From Ancylothrix sp. D3o (GTDB lineage: Bacteria > Cyanobacteriota > Cyanobacteriia > Cyanobacteriales > Oscillatoriaceae), in assembly GCF_025370775.1 (NCBI RefSeq), contig NZ_JAMXEX010000017.1, positions 30,066 to 94,065 of the forward strand: a stretch of DNA of 64,000 bases, written 5' to 3'. The position numbers and the translations under genes are program-made. The notes below the pieces were generated by a model, which saw only the letters and a list, made by a program, of their open reading frames with translations, had not been told where the DNA came from and made no database searches. How positions within the stretch are numbered: position 1 is the stretch's first letter; the number at the start of each line of letters is the position of its first letter. Shown here piece after piece: positions 27,296-36,007 of the stretch.

Positions 27296-27829
27296 TTAAT
27301 TTGGCTGGGTTGTGGCTATTTTCTGCCAATCTTCAACGACAAATGGCGGTATTCTTAGGTGCACTGAGCCTTTTTTCAGGGGAATGGAAAAAGTAACAAA
27401 ATCACTGGGGAGATCGGGTAAAATTTCGCTGAGTCTATATTGTCCGACATTGGGGGCGGGGGATTTTTCCGCAAATAAATCTGACAAGCTCAAATTTTTT
27501 CCTTGATGGGTGGTAATGATCAAGGGTTGCGGATGAACAAACTCGACAGCATCGGGATATCCAACTAAGCGCAGTGTAGTGTCAGAAGGCTGACCGTTTG
27601 TTATTTCTTTAAAAACGATAACTTGCCATGAGTAGCCAAGGGGATCTCGCAGGGTTTGCCGTGTTTTGTACAATTCTATGGCGGGTGATATTTGCTCTTT
27701 GATGACGACTCCGACTGCCGGTAGTTGATAGCCGAAACTTAAATATAATATTAACCCACACAAAACCAACAACCACATCAAAATTCGGCGATAAGCAACA
27801 GGCTTTCTGGGTGATATAGAGTCTTTCAT
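27296..27829 (-). CDS. DUF3122 family membrane-anchored protein
   Basis: This 177-residue protein has an N-terminal membrane anchor or uncleaved signal (residues 14-36) and a beta-rich periplasmic/lumenal domain. Segments such as RQTLRDPLGYSWQVIVFK, RLVGYPDAVEFVHPQPL and PPFVVEDWQ fit DUF3122, a cyanobacterial family of unknown function. It lies 78 bp upstream of the radical SAM gene on the same strand, possibly co-transcribed. The ATG at 27829 is clear. Confidence 0.8.
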   Translation of the reverse strand: MKDSISPRKPVAYRRILMWLLVLCGLILYLSFGYQLPAVGVVIKEQISPAIELYKTRQTLRDPLGYSWQVIVFKEITNGQPSDTTLRLVGYPDAVEFVHPQPLIITTHQGKNLSLSDLFAEKSPAPNVGQYRLSEILPDLPSDFVTFSIPLKKGSVHLRIPPFVVEDWQKIATTQPN

Positions 27830-28530
27830 GGTGATTAACCTCTGGGTTTGATTAAGATTTACAAAGAAAGTTTTAATAATGTGTATTTTTGTTTTTTTTA
27901 GTTGCTTTATGGTGCTGTTTATCTATTCTCTTAAAGTAGCTTAAAAGATAAATTGACGGCAATTGTTACTAAGTTTAACCAAATAATAAAAGTCATGTCT
28001 GAGAAAATTCAGTAAAAAATTGAGAGCTTGGAATGACCGGCTTCTACAACATTTTTGGCAATTTATGGAGAGATTTGCGGTTTTTTTGAAGTTAAAAAAA
28101 TGTGGCTTTGATGTTATGGTTTTAGTCTAAGCTTTTAAGCAGTTGTAGCGCCTGGGTGCTGCTAAGGGGAGGGGGTTGGGGGAAAAGATACCTGTTGGGG
28201 CTTGGGAGTTTCGACAAGGGCGGTAGTTTGAGGGGTGCCGGTGAGGAATAGGCGGGTAGTGAGGAGCCATCTCAAACAGCGCTGCGGGGTAACGGCTTTG
28301 GGCAATATTATATCTACACAGATCAGCCTGTGGATGGTAAAGCTGTGGCCGGCTGTGGGGATTTTCTATAAAAAAATGCCCTTACTAGGATAGAATAGGT
28401 AGAAATAACTCAAGAGTCCTGTTAGCCAAGAAACCCAGCTTTTTTAGACGAACCTAGAAAACTTTGGTAGAGCCTAGTAGACACACTCTAGCGTTAAGTA
28501 TCAAACACCATTCGTTATTAAGGAGAAGGA
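27830..28530. other. 700-bp intergenic region upstream of rpsU
   Basis: This contains the divergent promoters of the DUF3122 gene and rpsU. A G-rich stretch (28150-28350) includes a gagtttcgacaag phrase shared with 4330. A possible rpsU -10-like element (tagaat) lies near 28392, giving a leader of about 130 nt ending in aaggagaagga. An 18-codon ATG frame at 28033-28089 is not convincing. I see no tRNA. Confidence 0.4.
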
Positions 28531-28710
28531 ATGACTCAAGTTGTAATAGGCGAAAATGAAGGTATTGATTCGGCTCTACGCCGGTTTAAACGGCAAGTCT
28601 CTCGCGCTGGAATTTTAGCTGATGTTAAGAGTCGCCGGCACTTTGAAACCCCCCTCGAAAAGCGTAAACGTAAGGCTGTTGCGGCTCGTCGTAAAAGACG
28701 GTTTCGGTAA
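28531..28710 (+). CDS. rpsU: 30S ribosomal protein S21
   Basis: This 59-residue, very basic protein is ribosomal protein S21: an N-terminal [20 protein letters not shown], then [12 protein letters not shown] and a C-terminal Arg/Lys tail ending RRKRRFR. It binds the small subunit near the anti-Shine-Dalgarno region and assists initiation. A strong ribosome-binding site (aggagaagga) lies just before the ATG. It stands alone, flanked by non-coding DNA on both sides. Confidence 0.97.
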   Translation: MTQVVIGENEGIDSALRRFKRQVSRAGILADVKSRRHFETPLEKRKRKAVAARRKRRFR

Positions 28711-28868
28711 AAAGTTAATGTCAGGACTAACTGCATAACATTGATTTAAATTCACGGTTCATGGTTCATCGTTAATGGTTTTTTGTTTTCTCTGATGAGA
28801 TGTTGAGCCATTGCTAATTTCCTAGGCTTTCCTATGCAGCGAGAACCATGAACTGTGAAGTCGCTGGG

Positions 28869-29219
28869 TTATTTGTTTTCGCCTAAAAGTGATTCAAATG
28901 TTGCTTGTAAAGATGCTATATCCCCTACACGCCCGACTAGCAAGTTTTCTTTACCGGCATCCTTGAGTCGCTCCCGCCAATAGTCTACGGTGTCGGAGTT
29001 TTTCATCCAAAAGTCGATTACGGTATTGATCACTTCATCGGCTTGCCAGCCGCGAGATGTCGAGGCTTTTTCTACGGAGTCAAGAAAGGCATCAAGGGTA
29101 CATTTATGGCTACCGAGATATTCTACACGCCGGCTGTGCTGCTGTTCTAAAATTTCTTGTTGTTTGTTGAAAAAGGATAAAATTGGCGAGATTCCTAGAA
29201 GGTTGAAGGTATAATTCAT
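28869..29219 (-). CDS. Uncharacterised helical protein
   Basis: This 116-residue, Cys-poor helical protein contains SRRVEYLGSHKCTLDAFLDSVEK and DEVINTVIDFWMKNSDTVDYW, with no recognised domain. The ATG at 29219 is preferred over the longer frame because ggagggga lies directly upstream. It is monocistronic, between rpsU and the DMT transporter. I cannot assign a function. Confidence 0.65.
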   Translation of the reverse strand: MNYTFNLLGISPILSFFNKQQEILEQQHSRRVEYLGSHKCTLDAFLDSVEKASTSRGWQADEVINTVIDFWMKNSDTVDYWRERLKDAGKENLLVGRVGDIASLQATFESLLGENK

Positions 29220-29480
29220 TGTCCCCTCCAAAAACTGTTTGATTTATAATTTTAGTAGATAGCAGGTTGGCAAGAATTCAACAGTGATTTTTAATACATT
29301 TTAAGATTAATTTTTGTAAAATCCTGATGATTTGCCGGTTCTGGCTTCTCAGCTAAGTGGATGATTTAAGGATGGCTGAAGATAGTTTTAATAGGCTCAA
29401 TAGAGCGATAGATTTTTAGAAAAAAAACTATCCAACTTTAGGTAGAATTGAGGGAGGTAAAACCCCCAATCCTAAATTAT

Positions 29481-30380
29481 ATGGTAATTTTAGAAACATT
29501 TAAAGGTGAGTTGGCGGCTTTGAGCGCGGCTTTTTTGTGGGCTCTTTCATCGATTGTTTATACGCGGTTGGGCGACAGGGTGGCACCTTTACAACTGAAT
29601 TTAATTAAGGGTGTTATCGCTATTGTTTTAATTTTGCTGACGCTGGTGATACGGGGGGAACTGCTGGTTTCAACAGATGCTGGCCGGTTTTTTATGCTGG
29701 CGCTTAGCGGAGTTTTAGGGATTGGAATTGGGGATACAGCTTATTTTGCTGCTTTAAATTCTATAGGCCCACGCCGCACTTTATTAATGGAAACTTTGTC
29801 ACCGGCATTTGTAGCAGTTTTGGCGGGTTTGTTTTTACAAGAAAAGCTGGTATCAACTGCTTGGATGGGGATTTTGTTAACGTTGTTTGGGGTTGTCTGG
29901 GTAATAGGAGAAAGAGTGCCAGAAAGTGGGGGTAAAATTTTGAATTGGGGGGCCGGTGTTCGCTGGGGTTTGGTTGCTGCAATGGCGCAGGCTGTGGGTG
30001 CTGTTTTGTCTCGTGCGGCGCTTTTTGAAACGGATATTCAACCGCTTTGGAGTACGCTGGTGCGGTTGACTGGGGGAGTTTTGGTAATCTTATTTTGGGG
30101 GGTGTTTCGTCAACAATTTGATGGGATGGGGATGGGGCCGGTGCGTTCTCTGCGGGTGTTTGGGATTATTGCTTTAACGGCTGTTTTTAGCACTTATTTA
30201 GGTATTTGGTTACAGCAAATTTCTCTGAAGTTTGCGGCTGCCGGTATTGCTCAAACTCTTAGCAGTACGAGTCCTTTGTTTGTTCTTCCTTTGGCAACTC
30301 TGCTGGGAGATCGCATTAGTTGGCGGGCAATTTTCGGGGTGTTTATTTCTTTGGCTGGGGTGGCTTTATTATTTCGTTAA
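29481..30380 (+). CDS. DMT/EamA family transporter
   Basis: An approximately 299-residue membrane protein with ten hydrophobic helices in two EamA repeats (about 8-140 and 155-295). Signature elements include ALWALSS-like FLWALSSIVYTRL in helix 1, LMETLSPAFVAVLAGLFLQEKL at the end of repeat 1, and LSSTSPLFVLPLATLLGDRISW at the same point of repeat 2. EamA transporters export or import small metabolites; the substrate is unknown. I start at ATG 29481. The longer in-frame extension to 29448 seems unneeded. Confidence 0.9.
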   Translation: MVILETFKGELAALSAAFLWALSSIVYTRLGDRVAPLQLNLIKGVIAIVLILLTLVIRGELLVSTDAGRFFMLALSGVLGIGIGDTAYFAALNSIGPRRTLLMETLSPAFVAVLAGLFLQEKLVSTAWMGILLTLFGVVWVIGERVPESGGKILNWGAGVRWGLVAAMAQAVGAVLSRAALFETDIQPLWSTLVRLTGGVLVILFWGVFRQQFDGMGMGPVRSLRVFGIIALTAVFSTYLGIWLQQISLKFAAAGIAQTLSSTSPLFVLPLATLLGDRISWRAIFGVFISLAGVALLFR

Positions 30381-30389
30381 TTGGGTTGA

Positions 30390-30662
30390 AAGTTTGGGCT
30401 ATTTCAGGTTTTTAAGGGTATGGGCTGCCGGTTGGTGGAAACCGGCTTGTTAAAATGTCAAGAATTAGGCTATTTAATTGTAGTAGTTTTGGGAGAGCCC
30501 GTGTTTTATCAACGCTTTGGCTTTAAACCGGCCAGCCTATGGAAAATTAAAGCACCGTTTCCGGCTTTTGATGAGGCGTTTATGGTCTTAGAACTGCAAC
30601 CGGGTTCTCTGGAAAATTCCCCCGGCACAGTTAGTTATCCAGCCTATTTTAATGAGGTTTAA
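30390..30662 (+). pseudogene. C-terminal remnant of a GNAT N-acetyltransferase
   Basis: The frame encodes roughly the last 80 residues of a GNAT acetyltransferase. GMGCRLVETGLLKCQELGY corresponds to the acetyl-CoA-binding (Q/R)xxGxG/A loop and helix; VVVLGEPVFYQRFGF and the C-terminal FMVLELQPGSLENSPGTVSYP follow in the usual order. The N-terminal half, including strands 1-3, is missing, and upstream an in-frame TGA (30387) lies directly after the transporter gene. It is therefore most likely a truncated gene left by a deletion. Confidence 0.75.
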
Positions 30663-30666
30663 TTGT

Positions 30667-31329
30667 TTAAAGTTTTCTTGCCAAACTTAAACCATCTGCA
30701 ATGGGAATCATGCTAAGGGTGATGCGTTCATCTTGATGAAGTTTTTTATTGAAAGCGCGAATGGCTTCGGTGCTTTTGTCTTGAATTTGGGGATCGGCGA
30801 CTTGACCAGACCACAAAACATTATCAATGGCAATTAAACCGCCTGAACGAATTAATTTTAGGGAACGTTCATAATAGTTTTGATAGTTTTCTTTATCGGC
30901 GTCAATGAAGGCAAAATCAAAGGTTTCTGCTTCACCGGCAGCTAAAAGTTGATCTAAGGTTTGGATGGCCGGTTGAATGCGGAGATTGATTTTATCTGAG
31001 ACACCGGCTGCTTGCCAATAGCGCCGCGCAATGGCAGTATATTCTTCACTAACATCACAGGCAACGATTTTACCATCCTTGGGCAAGGCGAGGGCAACGC
31101 TGAGGGAACTGTAGCCGGTGAATACTCCAATTTCTAGGGTTTTTTTTGCGCCGATAAGCTGAATAAGCAACGCCAGAAATTGACCTTGATCCGGTGCGAT
31201 CTGCATCATGGATCGCGGGTGAGAGGCGGTTTCTTCTCGCAGTTGTTGCAAAATAGCCGGTTCGCGTAAGGAAACTGATAAAAAATAATCATACACTTGG
31301 TCGTTAAGGGCAATGCTTTTGTTTGACAT
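30667..31329 (-). CDS. O-methyltransferase (class I SAM-dependent)
   Basis: This 220-residue enzyme is a cation-dependent O-methyltransferase of the caffeoyl-CoA/catechol type. It has the SAM-binding motif TLEIGVFTGYSSLSVALAL (motif I), VACDVSEEY and FIDADKENYQNYYE with a metal-binding Asp. The late IDNVLWSGQVADP is also characteristic. I start at ATG 31329, the usual family start; the longer frame to 31395 runs into the divergent neighbour. The physiological substrate is unknown; phenolics or similar catechols are usual. Confidence 0.92.
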   Translation of the reverse strand: MSNKSIALNDQVYDYFLSVSLREPAILQQLREETASHPRSMMQIAPDQGQFLALLIQLIGAKKTLEIGVFTGYSSLSVALALPKDGKIVACDVSEEYTAIARRYWQAAGVSDKINLRIQPAIQTLDQLLAAGEAETFDFAFIDADKENYQNYYERSLKLIRSGGLIAIDNVLWSGQVADPQIQDKSTEAIRAFNKKLHQDERITLSMIPIADGLSLARKL

Positions 31330-31393
31330 GATTTGCTCTCGAATGTTGTAGCATTTTTTATTATGCTGGTTTTTTATAAGTTTGGAGGAAAAC

Positions 31394-31825
31394 ATGACTA
31401 AGTTGCCATCAAAATTAATAGTTACGCGGGTTTTTGCCCTAATGTTTTTAGTTTTGCTGAGTGCTTGTACAGCGATTGGCCCAGGGCCGTCGCGGAGTGT
31501 GGTTCAGGAAGCGCTGAGGATACAAATAAGCCAAACTCAAGCGCAATTGGCACCGCAATTAAATCTTTCTTCCCGGCCAGAATTAGAAATTACTCGGGTG
31601 ACAATTTCTGCTGAGAAACCTCTGCTGATTGAAGATTTACAAGGGTTTAAAGTTCAAGGTTTTTATGATTTGACGGTGACGTTTCCAAATCAAGTTATTA
31701 AGCAAAATAAGAAATTTTTTGAATTATATCTGCAACGGCAAAAACGAGCGCAAACTTGGCGTTTAGCACGTCCGCTTAAAGAGGCCGGTGAGCAAACAGA
31801 GAAATGGGCAACCTATGCAATTTGA
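31394..31825 (+). CDS. Small lipoprotein of unknown function
   Basis: A 143-residue protein with an N-terminal basic residue cluster, a hydrophobic core and the lipobox LLSAC, so it should be lipid-modified at the Cys near residue 24. The rest is a mixed domain of about 115 residues. The start codon at 31394 is supported by tttggaggaa upstream. It is divergent from the O-methyltransferase. No domain recognised. Confidence 0.75.
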   Translation: MTKLPSKLIVTRVFALMFLVLLSACTAIGPGPSRSVVQEALRIQISQTQAQLAPQLNLSSRPELEITRVTISAEKPLLIEDLQGFKVQGFYDLTVTFPNQVIKQNKKFFELYLQRQKRAQTWRLARPLKEAGEQTEKWATYAI

Positions 31826-32527
31826 GAGTTGAGATTTTAGCTAAAATTTGGGGTGTTAGGTGAATTGGGATGCTCGGTTTTAGGATAGCCGGATTTTAAA
31901 TTGAAAAGTCTTTTCTAGGCGTTGTCTAGGAGAACATTGTAGGGCTGGCGCGAACGGGTTATTCCTAAATGATTCTCGATTCTCTCTACTTATCTATCTA
32001 GGGGAAGAATCTCTCTAAGGTGCGTTTAATTTGAGATTATTACAACTATCTAAAGAAATGTGTGATTAGGTTGAGGGATTTACCGGCCCCAAGAGGAGGA
32101 ATGTAGTATGGATAACAAAAAAGGGCAAATTTTTAAGCCGGTGAAAAGAGGGAAATAGGGATTTGCTACCAGCATATTTCTAGTTTAACAAGATACTCCT
32201 CAAGAATGTGGGCGATACTTGAACAATAGTTTTAATCTGAACATATACAAAACAAGCCTGTTCCGGCAGGTAAAAAAAAGGGTGTTTCTTGTGCGTGGCG
32301 GTGAGTCACCAATCTGGCAGTAAGGGCGTTTTAAATTAAATTTCTCTTACTGCTTCTCCTCACACACTGTGTTAGAGGGTTGTTCATTCGTCAGGTGCAG
32401 GTAAAAAATTGGAAGCTCCCCCAAAAAACTCTGAAAACTGCAACTCGTAATAGTTGCTCAAAAAATTATGTCACCAGTTTCTAAATTCAAAGAATTTACT
32501 GGGAGCAAAATAAGAGGATTGGTTACT
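31826..32527. other. Long leader region upstream of the Gly/Thr-rich surface protein
   Basis: A 700-bp stretch. It contains a small frame with a strong ribosome site: aggagg at 32093, ATG at 32108, 16 codons, stop at 32156-32158. Two hairpins follow: cctg-ttccgg-cagg near 32261 followed by a run of A, and cagtaag (32318-32324) with cttactg (32346-32352) just before ctcctcacac (32356-32365). The last motif matches most of the conserved loop of the Yfr1 small RNA, but the expected terminator hairpin is absent. Confidence 0.4.
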
Positions 32528-33544
32528 ATGAAACGTTCTCATCTATCAAAAACTGTTTGGGCCGGCGCTTTTGCCTTAAGTTTGGGTATTGCATCCTTCA
32601 CAATGCCTGCTAGTTCTCAAACCGGCGGCACCGGCGGCGGTACAAGCGGCGGTGCGGCAGGCACAACCGGCTCTGGCGTAACAGGCGGCACCGGCACGGG
32701 TACTGGTACAGGCACGGGTACAGGTGCAGGCACAACCGGCGCTGGCGTAACAGGCGGCACCGGCACTGGATACGGCACCGGCACAGGTACAACCGGCACG
32801 GGTGCAGGCACAGGTACAACCGGCACTGGATACGGCACAGGTACAGGTACAACCGGCACTGGATACGGCACCGGCACAGGTACAGGTACAACCGGCACGG
32901 GATTAGGCACCGGCACGGGATTAGGTACCGGCACTGGATTAGGTACTGACACGGGTGCAGGCACAACCGGCACAGGTACAGATACGGGTACAGGCACAAC
33001 CGGCACCGACTTCGAGACTGACACGGGTGCAGGCACAACCGGCACGGGTACTTCTGGGGTTAACTCCACAGGTTCCTATACCACAACCCCAACAACGCCG
33101 GGGGGTACAGGCACTACGACAACAACTCCAAGCGGCATAGATTCTACGACGACAACGCCGGAGATCACGGGCACTACCACAACAACTCCAAGTGGCATAG
33201 ATTCTACGACGATAACGCCGGGGAGCACTACCACAACAACTCCAAGCGGCATAGATTCTACGACGATAACGCCGGGGAGCACTACCACAACAACGCCCAG
33301 CGACGCCGGTTCTACGACGATCATTGAGCGGACAACAACAACTACAACAACTCCCGCCACCGTAACGCCGGTGCCAAGCAGCACAACAACTGTGGCGCCT
33401 TATGAAAGTACAAGAGGCGTGACAAGGAATCGTCATTCCAATTGGGGATCGTTGGGTTTATTGGGCTTAATTGGGTTGGCTAATTTGTTCCGTCAGCCGA
33501 AAACCACAGTCCGCCCGGCGAAAACAACAGTCCACCATCATTAA
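32528..33544 (+). CDS. Secreted Gly/Thr-repeat surface protein with WGxxGxxG-like anchor
   Basis: This protein of about 338 residues has four parts. The cleavable signal peptide (residues 1-30) ends MPASSQ. Residues 34-175 are almost pure Gly/Thr repeats (GTGTGTG, with [11 protein letters not shown] variants). A Thr/Pro/Ile linker follows, built from repeats of [15 protein letters not shown]. The C-terminus, [19 protein letters not shown], resembles the WGxxGxxG-type C-terminal sorting/anchor domains of cyanobacterial extracellular proteins. It is probably a wall- or sheath-associated protein. I start at ATG 32528 (MKRSHLSK); the longer frame adds 20 residues with no signal-peptide logic. Confidence 0.8.
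   Translation: MKRSHLSKTVWAGAFALSLGIASFTMPASSQTGGTGGGTSGGAAGTTGSGVTGGTGTGTGTGTGTGAGTTGAGVTGGTGTGYGTGTGTTGTGAGTGTTGTGYGTGTGTTGTGYGTGTGTGTTGTGLGTGTGLGTGTGLGTDTGAGTTGTGTDTGTGTTGTDFETDTGAGTTGTGTSGVNSTGSYTTTPTTPGGTGTTTTTPSGIDSTTTTPEITGTTTTTPSGIDSTTITPGSTTTTTPSGIDSTTITPGSTTTTTPSDAGSTTIIERTTTTTTTPATVTPVPSSTTTVAPYESTRGVTRNRHSNWGSLGLLGLIGLANLFRQPKTTVRPAKTTVHHH
32628..33060 (+). repeat. Gly/Thr-coding minisatellite
   Basis: Variable-length direct repeats built on ggcacaaccggcac and ggcacgggtacaggt words. Units of about 12-42 bp are nested. The region is prone to slippage, so length may vary among strains. Confidence 0.85.
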
Positions 33545-33684
33545 ATTTTTGCGGGCAAAAAGGGCGAGTTTTGCTGGGAATGCGGGCAAAACTCCCCTCT
33601 GTTGTCGCCAGCGAGATGGGGATTTTCTGAAAGTAAACAAGTGCGAATTTTTTTGTCAGGTAAACAATAGAGGATTCTAAGACT

Positions 33685-35118
33685 ATGACTAACAACAGCC
33701 AGAAACGTTTAACGAAAAAAATTGCTGGAATTTTGGGATTGGCAAGTATCAGTTCTTTGATTGGGTTGCCGGTGTTTGCGATGACTGCCAATGAGCCGGT
33801 TTTGAGCAAAAATTCTAACAATCAAACACTTTTAGCTCAACAGGATAATAATAATTCTGCCGACCCCACCACCAGCACCCAAGAATGTTTTGTAACTCCC
33901 GCTAGAGGTGAGCAACTTCCCGAATATTGCTCTCAAGTGGCGCCTGCTTACGACAATGAGGCTAATGATGTAAATAACTCGGATCAGAGGATGAACCAGG
34001 GTTCTGAGAATATGCCTAGAGATTCTCAAATGAACCGGGGAAATAACCAGAATATGCCCTCAAATTCAGAGATGAATCGGATGAACGAGGGCTCTCATAA
34101 TATGCCTAGCAATTCCAACATGAACCGGCAAAATGAGAATATGCCTAGTAGCTGCAACATGACCGGGCAAAATGAGAATATGTCTAGTAGCTGCAATATG
34201 AACCGGCAAAATGAGAATATGCCTAGCAATTCCAACATGAACCGGCAATCTACTATCATGCCGACTTCTGACCGAATCAATAGCAGCGACAGACAAAGTG
34301 CAACTTTCAGTTATGAAGATTGCTTTGTAACGCCGACGAGAGACAATTCATTTCCTGCTTTTTGCTCACAAGTAGTGCCGGCTTATGAGAATGAAGTTTC
34401 TGGTAGTAATAACTCGATGATGAACCGGCAAGCAAGCAGTTATGAACAAGACTCGATGATGAACCGGGTTTCTGAAAATCCCAGTAATGATTCTCGGATG
34501 AATCAGGGAACAGAAAATAGCCTCGAAGAAAATAATATGACCCCGGAAGTTGAGCAGATCATCGAAGATCGCAGCCGCGTTCCTGGTAGCTCAAATACGC
34601 CTGAAAATTCTAACCGTTCTGATCAAAATCTTAACCGTTCTGATGATGTAAACAGATCAAATGCGGTTAGTCAATCTGATCGAATGTTTATGATGCAAGC
34701 TGCACGCGATAACATGGCAGAAGTGCAACTAGGCCAAATGGCAGTGCAAAAAGCCAGCAGCGAAGCAGTACGCGAATATGGTCAGCGGATGGTGGATCAT
34801 CATACCCAAGCTAATCGGGAATTGATGCAGCTTGCCTCTCAAAAAGGTGTAACTTTGCCTAGCGATATTGGCGATGAAAACCGAGAAATGATGTCTCGGT
34901 TGTCGCAACTTTCAGGGGCGGAATTTGACCGCACTTATATGCAAGAAATGGTGCGGGCACATAATAAAGATTTGTCTTTATTCCAACGCCAAGCACAAGA
35001 CGGGCAAGACAGCGATCTTAAATCTTGGGCAGCCCAAAAAGTGCCCACACTTCAAAATCATTTAGCAATGGCTAGAAACCGTATGGAAGCTAACCGCAAT
35101 AACGATGTTTACCGGTAA
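33685..35118 (+). CDS. DUF4142 protein with Asn/Met-rich repeat domain
   Basis: This 477-residue protein begins with a signal peptide (SSLIGLPVFAM). The N-terminal half holds Asn/Ser/Met-rich repeats of the NMPSNSNMNRQNE type (about residues 115-195) bracketed by two related ECFVTP / YCSQVxPAYxNE modules. The C-terminal DUF4142 domain (about 330-470) is a helical, ferritin-like bundle (FMMQAARDNMAEVQLGQMAV, YGQRMVDHHTQAN, MSRLSQLSGAEFDRTYMQEM). DUF4142 proteins are exported and often stress-linked. Function is not known. It ends with its own terminator at 35147. Confidence 0.9.
   Translation: MTNNSQKRLTKKIAGILGLASISSLIGLPVFAMTANEPVLSKNSNNQTLLAQQDNNNSADPTTSTQECFVTPARGEQLPEYCSQVAPAYDNEANDVNNSDQRMNQGSENMPRDSQMNRGNNQNMPSNSEMNRMNEGSHNMPSNSNMNRQNENMPSSCNMTGQNENMSSSCNMNRQNENMPSNSNMNRQSTIMPTSDRINSSDRQSATFSYEDCFVTPTRDNSFPAFCSQVVPAYENEVSGSNNSMMNRQASSYEQDSMMNRVSENPSNDSRMNQGTENSLEENNMTPEVEQIIEDRSRVPGSSNTPENSNRSDQNLNRSDDVNRSNAVSQSDRMFMMQAARDNMAEVQLGQMAVQKASSEAVREYGQRMVDHHTQANRELMQLASQKGVTLPSDIGDENREMMSRLSQLSGAEFDRTYMQEMVRAHNKDLSLFQRQAQDGQDSDLKSWAAQKVPTLQNHLAMARNRMEANRNNDVYR
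34029..34251 (+). repeat. 39-bp tandem repeats in the DUF4142 gene
   Basis: About five 39-bp units encode the 13-residue motif NENMPSxSNMNRQ. Units differ at two or three codons (SNS, SSC), so they are diverging but still alignable. Confidence 0.85.
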
Positions 35119-35146
35119 GGTCGGCTTCTGAAATAAGAGGGATTTT

Positions 35147-35178
35147 AAAACCCGGTTTTATTTAAACACCGGGTTTTT
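35147..35178 (+). terminator. Terminator of the DUF4142 gene
   Basis: The arms aaaacccgg (35147-35155) and ccgggtttt (35169-35177) form a stem followed by tcttt. It lies between convergent genes and may act on both strands. Confidence 0.8.
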
Positions 35179-35184
35179 CTTTAT

Positions 35185-35808
35185 TTATTTATCAAAGGAT
35201 AAATTAAAAGGGCCGATAGCAAGGGAAGTAGAAGCTGCTGTTTTTTCTAAAACTTCTGTAATGGTGGGTAAATGAACAAAATCAACAGCTTGAGGGGAAC
35301 TAAAATGAATTTCTCCAGGTTCTTTTCCCGACTCTGAGCTAATAATAAATAATCGCAATGAATAGGAATCGCCGCGATTGATAGGACGCAAAATAAAATC
35401 GAGTTCGCTTTTTGGCTCGGCAAAGCTGACAAAGGTTAGCTGCTCGATTTCGTGGGAGCGATCAGAGGATTGAGATTCGATATAAATTGCTGCGTCTTTT
35501 TCTGCCAAACTGACTCTTAACTTTAATTCTTCAAAGTCTTGAGTACCTTGATTGTTAAAGTGGATATCTGCTATCGAAATTTGCTCAAATTTATATTGAA
35601 TGTCTCCATCTGACAAGGTAATTTGATGGGGAAGAAGGGATGCCCCAAGGGGGGAATTAAATTTAGTAAGAATATCTACTCGCCGCCCTATTCTTTGTAG
35701 TTTGTTGCCATTGGCAGCGATAATAAAATGCAGCAAAAAGCCTAAAACAGCGCTGCTAAGTAATGCTGATATAATGAGAACTATCGTGTACCAGTGCAAA
35801 CCAGCCAT
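35185..35808 (-). CDS. Uncharacterised membrane-anchored protein
   Basis: This 207-residue protein has one N-terminal membrane helix (about 7-30) and a strand-rich remainder (SLADKDAAIYIES-like, FILRPINRGDSYSLRLFIISSE), with no domain I recognise. The topology suggests a domain of about 170 residues on one side of the membrane. It converges on the DUF4142 gene. Function unknown. Confidence 0.65.
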   Translation of the reverse strand: MAGLHWYTIVLIISALLSSAVLGFLLHFIIAANGNKLQRIGRRVDILTKFNSPLGASLLPHQITLSDGDIQYKFEQISIADIHFNNQGTQDFEELKLRVSLAEKDAAIYIESQSSDRSHEIEQLTFVSFAEPKSELDFILRPINRGDSYSLRLFIISSESGKEPGEIHFSSPQAVDFVHLPTITEVLEKTAASTSLAIGPFNLSFDK

Positions 35809-35963
35809 TGTATTTTTTGAGGTTTTTAGAGTTTACATTTGAGCGGAAATTGCCGCTGCTTATGTTATTTTTTCTTAGTTTTTATAGCGAATTTAAAGAC
35901 AAAATTCATCTATCCAGAGGCGGAATTGCTGCTTATTGATTTTTGGCAGCTAAAAGAAGCCAT

Positions 35964-35987
35964 AAAAAAAACCCCAAACAGGGTTTT
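35964..35987 (-). terminator. Terminator downstream of the PTOX gene
   Basis: On the minus strand, aaaccc and gggttt arms with a short loop are followed by tttttttt. It sits 20 bp after the PTOX stop codon. Confidence 0.85.
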
Positions 35988-36007
35988 GAGAAGGAAGGCT
36001 TTTAAAT

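Noticed and set aside
28033..28089. 18-codon ATG frame upstream of rpsU
   Set aside because: No clear ribosome site and too short to judge.
32610..33436. Long antisense ORFs rich in Val/Pro or Cys/Arg opposite the Gly/Thr protein
   Set aside because: They arise from the repeated sequence read in other frames; the plus-strand frame has a signal peptide and an anchor.
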